A stretch of 17,071 nt of DNA from Candidatus Dormiibacterota bacterium. Lineage in GTDB: Bacteria > Chloroflexota > Dormibacteria > UBA8260 > Bog-877. Under the pieces are notes generated by a model, which saw nothing but the letters and a program-made list of their open reading frames with translations, had not been told where the DNA came from and ran no database searches. Every line of letters starts with the position of its first letter. Within the stretch, counting starts at the first letter, position 1. Position numbers and translations under genes: made by a program. Location: positions 1 to 17,071 of the forward strand of contig PLTL01000131.1 of assembly GCA_003164475.1 (NCBI GenBank), read 5' to 3'. Positions 1 to 5,200 of the stretch are shown piece after piece.

Positions 1-128
1 GAAGTGAGGTGACCGCCGGGCACCTGGCCGAGCAGCGGAGGACGGCGCTGGCGAGCTTCGCCGAGGATCAGGACGGGGGCTGGGTGCCGCCAGCCCTGAG
101 CTTTCCAACTGCGGGGGAGGGGCCGTAG
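1..128 (+). CDS. 3' end of a gene cut by the window edge, possibly a methyltransferase
   Basis: An open frame runs in from the left edge (first full codon at 3) and stops with TAG at 126-128. About 41 residues are visible. Most codons end in G or C, as expected for a real gene in this genome. The C-terminus holds a predicted helix (HLAEQRRTALASFAED) followed by a short strand-like stretch (GWVPPALSF). This resembles the tail of class I SAM-dependent methyltransferases of actinobacteria, but no catalytic motif lies inside the window, so the product is a weak guess. It is co-directional with the TIR operon, with about 200 bp between them, and probably marks the flank of the island. Confidence 0.5.
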   Translation, partial: SEVTAGHLAEQRRTALASFAEDQDGGWVPPALSFPTAGEGP

Positions 129-198
129 CGGGCGACTACTGCCGGTTTGCGTGCTCGTTGATCGTGCCAGTTTCATGAACGTTCACAGTAGGCTCGGT

Positions 199-229
199 GC
201 TGAGGAAGGTGTCACGAGCCGCAAACTAG
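199..229 (+). repeat. 31-bp imperfect direct repeat, left copy
   Basis: This copy matches 4957-4987 at 26 of 31 positions in the same orientation. Shared blocks include AGGAAGGTGTC and AGCCGCAAA, and both copies end in TAG. It lies between the truncated left gene and the TIR operon. With its partner it brackets the TIR operon plus the 740-residue gene, about 4.8 kb. It could be a duplicated insertion site, a recombination site, or a leftover coding end. No recombinase gene is visible in the window. Confidence 0.5.
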
Positions 230-278
230 CCGTCGGGTGCGGCGGACTTGAACCTGTACCCGCCGGTAGCTAGCGGTC

Positions 279-284
279 CATAAT
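279..284 (+). promoter_or_regulatory. possible -10 box of the TIR operon
   Basis: CATAAT is close to the TATAAT consensus and is the best -10 candidate in the 197 bp upstream of the operon, about 40 bp before its first start codon. No -35 box sits at the usual 16-18 bp spacing. TTGAAC at 248-253 is 25 bp away, which is too far. Treat this as a weak prediction. Confidence 0.25.
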
Positions 285-325
285 GCAGTCGCGTTTGGCG
301 CAATGGTCCGATTGGCGGGAGTGGG

Positions 326-736
326 GTGTTCCCTATGGAAGCCAAGCTCAAGCATCTTGAGTTCATCCAAGCAGTGATAAGCCGCATGGCCACGAACTCG
401 TTTCTCTTCAAGGGTTGGGCGATCACCATAGCGGCCGGCCTCTCCGCATTCGCGGCCGTGGATGCCAGGATCGTTGCGCTGCTAATTGCCGTGGTCACGA
501 CCGTGATGTTCTGGGGTCTAGATGGCTACTATTTGTGGCTTGAACGTTGCTTCATTCGGCTTCACTGTGAGGTTGCTCGCAAGGCTGAGGCCGATATTGA
601 CTTCAATATGACCCCCGATAAGACAGACGCAACTCAACGTTGGTTCAAGACCTGCTGGCGCCCTCATCTATTTCTCTTTTACGGCGGCCTGGTGGTGATC
701 GAGGTGGTGGGTCTCGTTACGATCAAGGGCGGATGA
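326..736 (+). CDS. small membrane protein with three predicted helices, partner of TIR-like proteins
   Basis: The 136-residue product has hydrophobic segments at about 27-45 and 47-65, a charged amphipathic middle (about 72-110) and a third hydrophobic segment at about 113-133. Two close N-terminal helices followed by a long helix recall SLATT-type effectors, but no family can be assigned with confidence. GTG at 326 has GGGAG four bases upstream; ATG at 335 with GGGG eight bases upstream is an equally good start and would remove three residues. The stop is three bases before the first TIR gene, so the two are co-transcribed. In known NAD- and nucleotide-signalling defences such membrane proteins often serve as the killing effector; that role here is inference. 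Local GC near 52% is lower than in the rest of the island. Confidence 0.75.
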   Translation: MFPMEAKLKHLEFIQAVISRMATNSFLFKGWAITIAAGLSAFAAVDARIVALLIAVVTTVMFWGLDGYYLWLERCFIRLHCEVARKAEADIDFNMTPDKTDATQRWFKTCWRPHLFLFYGGLVVIEVVGLVTIKGG

Positions 737-739
737 GGC

Positions 740-1180
740 ATGGCCCGGCGAGTGTACTTTGGGTTCAAGTACGAAGACGTCTCCCGCGCCATGGTTGTGC
801 GGAATAGCTGGGTGATCGCAGGGCAGCGGGCCGCAGGCTTCTACGACGCCGCGGAGTTCGAGACGCTCAAACGAAAGGGCGACCCGGCTATCAAGGCGTG
901 GATCGATGACCAGCTGCATGGCACAACGGTGACGGTCATTCTGGTAGGGGCGAAGACGTGCCGCAGCCGCTGGGTGAAGTATGAGATCGAGAAGAGCAAG
1001 GCGCTCGGACATGGCCTGCTCGGCATAGACGTGAGCAAGATTAAGGATCTAAGGGGTAACACGTCCGAGAGGTGTGGACAAATCCCAGTCGGTTATCCCT
1101 TCTACCTCTGGTTGAAGGACCATGGGTACCAGAACCTTGGAAGTTGGGCGGAGAGGGCCGCCAAGGCAGCGGGCAAGTAA
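740..1180 (+). CDS. TIR-like domain protein, MTH538/ThsB type (DUF1863)
   Basis: The whole 146-residue protein is one TIR-like domain. It opens with a strand ending in FGFKYED (residues 7-13), followed by RNSWVIAG and AGFYD. A central strand VTVILVG (64-70) leads to SRWVKYEIEKS (76-86), where Glu82 sits in the helix that normally carries the TIR catalytic glutamate. These features match the MTH538 group that includes ThsB of Thoeris. In Thoeris, ThsB senses infection and makes a cyclic ADP-ribose-type signal from NAD; the same activity here is inference from the family. ATG at 740 follows the membrane-protein stop by three bases. A second, divergent TIR-like gene follows after 19 bases. Confidence 0.88.
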   Translation: MARRVYFGFKYEDVSRAMVVRNSWVIAGQRAAGFYDAAEFETLKRKGDPAIKAWIDDQLHGTTVTVILVGAKTCRSRWVKYEIEKSKALGHGLLGIDVSKIKDLRGNTSERCGQIPVGYPFYLWLKDHGYQNLGSWAERAAKAAGK

Positions 1181-1199
1181 CGGTGGAGAGTGGATGTAG

Positions 1200-1805
1200 A
1201 TGAATCAGATGTCAGCAACTCGTGCCTCTCAGGTGCGAATCCAGCGCATCGCCGAGAGTGAGGTTCGGAAAAGTGCGGACCCCGCGAGACACAAGTGCTT
1301 CGTGTCGTATCACGTCGCGGATGATCAAGAGGTTGCCCAGTTCATAACGGACTACGGAAGATTGTTCATACCCACAGTGGTTGGCGTAACAGAGGACGAC
1401 GACTTCGTCGACAGCACCGACACCGCGTATATCATGAACGAGATTCGCGAGCGATATCTCAGTGACTCTACTGTCACGATCGTCATGGTGGGACGCTGCA
1501 CTTGGGCGCGAAGGTTCGTCGACTGGGAGATCTACTCAACTCTGCGCACCTACAAAAACTATCCGATCAGCGGGCTCATGGGCATTGCGCTTCCCTCGGT
1601 GGCAAACGATCTCACGAAACAGGCGCCCGCGCGCCTAGCCGACAATGTTGATGACCACAAGAAGTACGCGAGATGGTGGAAGTACCCGAACTCTGCGCAG
1701 GATGTCAAGACATGTATCGAGGACGCGTTTCAGGCTCGGTCAAACAGGACTCCCCTGATCAATAACACTAGGGCGCGGAAGGAGCGTAGTTCTCAATGCA
1801 GTTGA
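1200..1805 (+). CDS. second TIR-like domain protein, divergent ThsB type
   Basis: The 201-residue product has a short charged N-terminal extension (about 1-30), then a TIR-like core: KCFVSYHVADD (32-42), a central strand VTIVMVG (92-98) and a helix with RRFVDWEIYS (104-113). Glu110 is the probable catalytic position, equivalent to Glu82 of the preceding gene. The two TIR proteins share this layout but little sequence, so they are not a recent duplication. The tail after about 180 is polar and may be disordered. GGAGAG at about 1184-1189 lies upstream of ATG 1200. Paired different TIR proteins could respond to different phage triggers or form a heteromer; both are inference. Confidence 0.83.
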   Translation: MNQMSATRASQVRIQRIAESEVRKSADPARHKCFVSYHVADDQEVAQFITDYGRLFIPTVVGVTEDDDFVDSTDTAYIMNEIRERYLSDSTVTIVMVGRCTWARRFVDWEIYSTLRTYKNYPISGLMGIALPSVANDLTKQAPARLADNVDDHKKYARWWKYPNSAQDVKTCIEDAFQARSNRTPLINNTRARKERSSQCS

Positions 1806-1832
1806 CTGGAAGGGGTCGGCCGTTCGAGCGCG

Positions 1833-2294
1833 GTGGCTGGCGTGACTGAGAACCTACCCGACCTGCCGGGATGCGAGTTCTGCGACATCGCTCAGGGGCG
1901 CGCTGATGCTATCGTCGTGTGCGAGTCCAAGAGTTGTCTTGCGTTCTTCCCGACGAAGCCGGCCGTGCTTGGCCACACGTTAGTCGTGCCGCGGTCACAT
2001 GTGCAGGACCTGTGGGATGTTAGGGCGCCGCTCGACGAGGCCTTGATGGCGATGGTGTTGCGGGTAGGAAGAGCTCTTGAAGAGGTTGTCCACGCCGAAG
2101 GGATGAACCTGATTAGCTCAGCCGGGGGCGCTGCTTCGCAATCCGTCCTTCATCTGCACCTGCACGTGGTACCTCGGTGGCGGGGGGACAGGATTGGTGA
2201 CATTTGGCCACCTCCAATACCATCGAGTGAGGCTGTAAGGGAGGATCTCGCGGAGTTGGTTAGAGCTCAGTGCGGGGGTGCGGCTGAGCCATAA
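1833..2294 (+). CDS. HIT-family nucleotide hydrolase
   Basis: This 153-residue protein has the full HIT signature: HLHLHVV at 107-113, with His109 as the expected nucleophile. Upstream are CEFCDI (14-19), whose Cys pair probably binds zinc, and the typical LGHTLVVPRSHV segment (47-58). HIT enzymes hydrolyse or transfer nucleotidyl groups on substrates such as dinucleoside polyphosphates and nucleoside phosphoramidates. It starts at GTG 1833, 27 bases after the second TIR gene and in the same direction, so it is probably the last gene of that operon; no strong ribosome binding site decides the start. Its place beside two TIR enzymes suggests it could degrade or convert a TIR-made nucleotide signal, but a housekeeping HIT gene adjacent by chance cannot be excluded. 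Confidence 0.88.
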   Translation: MAGVTENLPDLPGCEFCDIAQGRADAIVVCESKSCLAFFPTKPAVLGHTLVVPRSHVQDLWDVRAPLDEALMAMVLRVGRALEEVVHAEGMNLISSAGGAASQSVLHLHLHVVPRWRGDRIGDIWPPPIPSSEAVREDLAELVRAQCGGAAEP

Positions 2295-2304
2295 GCGCGC
2301 CGTG

Positions 2305-2321
2305 GCCCTTAATGCCAGGGC
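2305..2321 (+). terminator. weak hairpin after the HIT gene
   Basis: GCCCT (2305-2309) and AGGGC (2317-2321) form a five-base-pair stem around a seven-base loop, followed by TTTG. It starts ten bases after the HIT stop codon, in the space between two convergent genes. The stem is short and the T-run brief, so termination is plausible but unproven. Confidence 0.35.
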
Positions 2322-2503
2322 TTTGTCACACTCAGCGTGATGGCTAGGGAAGCGGCGCCGCGTGGCCGAGGGCGTCCACCGCGGCCGCCGGTATGCGGGA
2401 AGGGTATCGGGGATATGGCGGCTAATTCGCGGCATTTCCGCTCCAAATGACGCGGGGGTTCACCCAAGTCCGAAAGGAACTGGTCGGTGACGGCAACGAG
2501 CAT
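2309..2503 (-). CDS. possible small ORF downstream of the 740-residue gene
   Basis: ATG at 2503 opens a 64-codon frame 41 bases after the 740-residue gene and in the same direction. The first thirty or so residues (for example DQFLSDLGEPPRHLERK) look protein-like, and AGAGG lies a few bases upstream of the ATG. The remainder is Arg/Gly/Pro-rich with mixed codon use and runs up to the HIT terminator region. It may be a real small gene, a decayed gene end, or chance. No family is recognised. Confidence 0.2.
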   Translation of the reverse strand: MLVAVTDQFLSDLGEPPRHLERKCRELAAISPIPFPHTGGRGGRPRPRGAASLAITLSVTKPWH

Positions 2504-2544
2504 GGCGACCTCTAGCTTGGCCGCGCCTGAGGACGATCTAGGGG

Positions 2545-4767
2545 TCAGTCGGTCGGCGCGATCGAGGCGCCTGCGTCGCTGAAATCGCGCACTGCCTTGG
2601 CCGCTTCCTGCACCTGGAGCATTGCCTGCACAGTGGCGGCCGCCTCGACCGACGCCTCGGTCAAGGCGGTGGTGTTCGCGGTCCGTCGCGCTGCGACGAG
2701 GGCCTCCAGAGCGCGACTGAAGCTGGCCATCTCGGCCACCGCCCTTCGCGTGAGCGGCGCCCGGTTGCGAGGCATGACCTCGTTGAGACGCCGCTTTACC
2801 ACCCGGAGAATGCGTAGCCCGGTGGCGAGGGCGTGCGGCTCGTCCGTAGGGGCGATCCGAGCTGCAGCGAAGTGGGCCATGGTGAGGGGGAGCGTCACCA
2901 GTGCCGCCTCGTCGCGCTCTGTCCAGCGCGCCCCGCTGCTGAGGAGCCACTTGGCACCGAACAAACCCACCAGCGGCAGGCGTTCTGGGAGATCGCTGGT
3001 GTCGATTGCCTCGATCTCCGCTCGGTCGAACGTGACCGGCCGCAACCCTTCGAGGCTCAACGTAATCTGGGTAGCATCTGGATGAGCCCCGAGCGCCGCG
3101 GGGACGACAGCGAGCATGCCGGACGTGTCTGCCGCTGCTGCGGCGCTGACGGGTGCGGCCCTGATGGTGACGTGACCGCCGTGGTCCGTCACGACGGGGT
3201 TGCGGAGGCCCGCCATCCCTGCGACAAGCTCCACTCCGGCGGCCTCCTCGTCGAGAGTGCCCCTGTAGCTGTTCACCGCTGCGGCGAGGGTGGGGTCGTC
3301 GGTGAGCCAGAGCCAGGGGAGGACCGTCATCTGCATAGCCAGCAGCAGTTCCTCGAGCGACGCCAGGGCTTCGAGGAACTCGTCGTCGGTAAGGTGATCC
3401 GTCCGCTCGCTGACCACCCGGCCAGCCTCCGCCCGCCGCTCGGTGAACACGATCCCGTCGTCGACCACCTCGACGTTCGCATGAGCGCTTGCATTCCGGT
3501 ACAGCATGTCCACCGCGTCTTGGAAGAGCTCGCCGTGCCGGCTCAGTTCGGTGAGGACCTCTCCGGCCTGGATGGCATCCACGACCTCGCGTTCGTAGCT
3601 GCCGTTCGCCTCGTGCCGATGAGCGCGCGCGGCGCAGAGGATCGGTGCCCCGAAGTCGCGGAGCGGACCCTCTACGAATTGTCGGTAGGCCTCGGTCGCC
3701 GAGCGCATGGTGTGGTGACGAGGGGCGTTCGTTCCTACCTCTCGGCCCAGGCGCTCCACCTCGAGCTGGATCCCGCGCAGGCCCCGGTGAACGCGGTCGA
3801 CGAGGAGTTTCCTGTCTTGCGCCCATGCGGCGGGCGCGACCGCGTCGAGCAGCGGCCGGAGTGTCTGGGCGCGACGGACCAGGAGGTGGGCGTCCACGAC
3901 GAGAGCACTGAGGACGAGATCAGGCAGCAAGCCGACCGCGCGCTCGTTGGAGAGGTCGGCGACCCCGGGAATGTCGCGGAAGCCCTGCCTGATGATGTCG
4001 GCGCCCGCGGCGATCGTGGTGGGCTCTTCGTCAACACTCGACCAGGCGAGCGCGGCGATGTCGAGACTCCCGTCGGCCTGGAACGGACCGTCGGGAGGGT
4101 AGTGAAGCATGCGTTGGAGCAGGGCGTTCACCCGCTGCGCGTGCTGTAGGCCGGTGGTGGCGGCCGCGTACCCGTCCGCCTGGTGGCCTTGAGCAGATCC
4201 GGAGTTCGGTGCCGTGATAGCGAGGGTGCTGATCATCTCGGCGCCGACTGCGGAAGCCAGGGTCCGGACCAGTTCGCGGTGGACCGCCCTCAGCGCAAGG
4301 GGTGGCAGCCCGTCCCGGAGAGCCGTGACCTGGTCGATGTTCGTCCTCAAGATAGCGACGAGCGACTTGAACGCGTCGATGGAGCCCGTCTGGCGCGGAT
4401 CCCAGGTGCAGGATGGGAAGAGCGTCATCAGTGCGCGATCGCGCTCGCGCAGAGTGTCAATGGCTCGCTGCATCGCGGTGATGTGCTCCCCGTACGATGG
4501 GGGAACTCCCCGAGATGGGAAATGGAGTAGCGAGGCCGTGAGCTGCTCGGTGCGCTCGTGAAGGCGGGTGAGGCCACCCTTGAACGCCTCCCTGCGCCGC
4601 TTGACGGCGGAAGGCTCGAAGTCCAGCCGGACCTCATAGTGGGGTCGGCCGGGATGATGGCCGTGGCCCATCTCGGTCTGGGATGGTCCCGCACCCTGCG
4701 TGTCCACGTCCTGTAGTGTGGCGCGACCAACGGTGGGGTCGGAGGCTTGGGTGGTGTGTGGCGACAC
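2545..4767 (-). CDS. large protein of unknown family with a HEPN-like R-x4-H motif
   Basis: I do not recognise the family of this 740-residue protein. It is mostly predicted helix and rich in Ala, Leu, Arg and Glu. The first 45 residues are polar and probably flexible (HGHHPGRPHYE). No signal peptide or membrane segment is evident. At 424-429 it reads RNASAH, inside a helix followed by AHANVEVVDDGIVF; this matches the R-x4-H active-site motif of HEPN RNases and the strand that often follows it. If real, it would be an RNase effector. The start used is GTG 4767 with no clear ribosome binding site; ATG 4671 (residue 33) is an alternative. It stands alone, convergent with the HIT gene, between the copies of the 31-bp repeat. 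Codon use is typical of high-GC actinobacteria. Confidence 0.72.
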   Translation of the reverse strand: MSPHTTQASDPTVGRATLQDVDTQGAGPSQTEMGHGHHPGRPHYEVRLDFEPSAVKRRREAFKGGLTRLHERTEQLTASLLHFPSRGVPPSYGEHITAMQRAIDTLRERDRALMTLFPSCTWDPRQTGSIDAFKSLVAILRTNIDQVTALRDGLPPLALRAVHRELVRTLASAVGAEMISTLAITAPNSGSAQGHQADGYAAATTGLQHAQRVNALLQRMLHYPPDGPFQADGSLDIAALAWSSVDEEPTTIAAGADIIRQGFRDIPGVADLSNERAVGLLPDLVLSALVVDAHLLVRRAQTLRPLLDAVAPAAWAQDRKLLVDRVHRGLRGIQLEVERLGREVGTNAPRHHTMRSATEAYRQFVEGPLRDFGAPILCAARAHRHEANGSYEREVVDAIQAGEVLTELSRHGELFQDAVDMLYRNASAHANVEVVDDGIVFTERRAEAGRVVSERTDHLTDDEFLEALASLEELLLAMQMTVLPWLWLTDDPTLAAAVNSYRGTLDEEAAGVELVAGMAGLRNPVVTDHGGHVTIRAAPVSAAAAADTSGMLAVVPAALGAHPDATQITLSLEGLRPVTFDRAEIEAIDTSDLPERLPLVGLFGAKWLLSSGARWTERDEAALVTLPLTMAHFAAARIAPTDEPHALATGLRILRVVKRRLNEVMPRNRAPLTRRAVAEMASFSRALEALVAARRTANTTALTEASVEAAATVQAMLQVQEAAKAVRDFSDAGASIAPTD

Positions 4768-4873
4768 CGGGAAGAACTCGGCAGCGCGGTGAGGCCGGTG
4801 GGGCTAACTTCGGGCGGCGCAGGGCGGCTACGCGCTGAGCCAGGCATTTGGTCAGGCACGGGGCGCCGGTTAA

Positions 4874-4987
4874 GCCCGACAGCGAGTGCTGGCTGACCCC
4901 CGTCTGCCCGTCCCCGACGATGTCAGCGCCCTCCGGACCAGCCTGATCGGCCCGGAGCTAAGGAAGGTGTCGTCAGCCGCAAAGTAG
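4874..4987 (+). pseudogene. possible gene-end remnant ending inside the 31-bp repeat
   Basis: After a stop at 4871-4873, a plus-strand frame runs to TAG 4985-4987. From GTG 4886 it encodes about 33 residues, including LPVPDDVSALRTSLIGPEL and ending in RKVSSAAK. It reads like the C-terminus of a real protein, and its last codons are the repeat itself. At the left repeat copy the corresponding frame is closed by a TGA at 176-178. Read through the TAG, the frame continues into a Phd-antitoxin-like segment, so a stop-disrupted antitoxin is one explanation; a gene 3' end used as an insertion site is another. Confidence 0.22.
4957..4987 (+). repeat. 31-bp imperfect direct repeat, right copy
   Basis: This is the partner of 199-229, with 26 of 31 matches in the same orientation. 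Differences are at the 4th, 16th-18th and 28th positions. It lies about 190 bp upstream of the 740-residue gene's start codon and about 210 bp beyond the ATPase stop. The pair delimits a segment with the TIR-HIT operon and the 740-residue gene. Confidence 0.5.
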
Positions 4988-5160
4988 AACGTGCAGCTCG
5001 TCGACCGTGGCTATGAGCTAGCGCGCCTCATCGTCCCCGATCGAGAGCCCGATGGGGTCGATCAGAGGAGGCGCAGTGCCGCTACCAACCTACGATGCGG
5101 CACTTCTCCAATCTCACCTTGCGGCTGGTGCCACGGACCCGAGCACTGTGCCGATGCGGT

Positions 5161-5184
5161 CCGACCGGCTCCGAGAAAGGTCGG
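5161..5184 (-). terminator. possible hairpin terminator of the ATPase gene
   Basis: CCGACC (5161-5166) pairs with GGTCGG (5179-5184) around a 12-base loop, 16 bases beyond the ATPase stop on the minus strand. There is no U-run, but actinobacterial terminators often lack one. Support is weak because such stems are common in GC-rich DNA. Confidence 0.25.
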
Positions 5185-5200
5185 CCGCGCCGCGGAGCTC

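Larger units (their letters stand above)
4768..5200. other. 433-bp gap holding a repeat copy and probable gene remnants
   Basis: No intact gene is evident between the ATPase stop and the start of the 740-residue gene. The gap holds a remnant-like plus-strand frame (4874-4987), the right copy of the 31-bp repeat (4957-4987), and just after it a plus-strand stretch reading VQLVDRGYELARLIVPDRE (from 4991) that resembles the core of Phd/YefM antitoxins but is cut off by an in-frame TAG at 4985-4987. A hairpin at 5161-5184 may terminate the ATPase transcript. I found no convincing minus-strand promoter for the 740-residue gene. Confidence 0.5.

Noticed and set aside
2309..3826. 505-codon minus-strand open frame
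   Set aside because: It overlaps the 740-residue gene in another frame, is extremely Arg/Gly/Pro-rich and shows no protein family character. It is a high-GC shadow frame; only its last 64 codons fall outside the real gene.
2833..4149. 438-codon plus-strand open frame
   Set aside because: It is antisense to the 740-residue gene, with no recognisable domain. Long antisense frames are expected in high-GC coding DNA.
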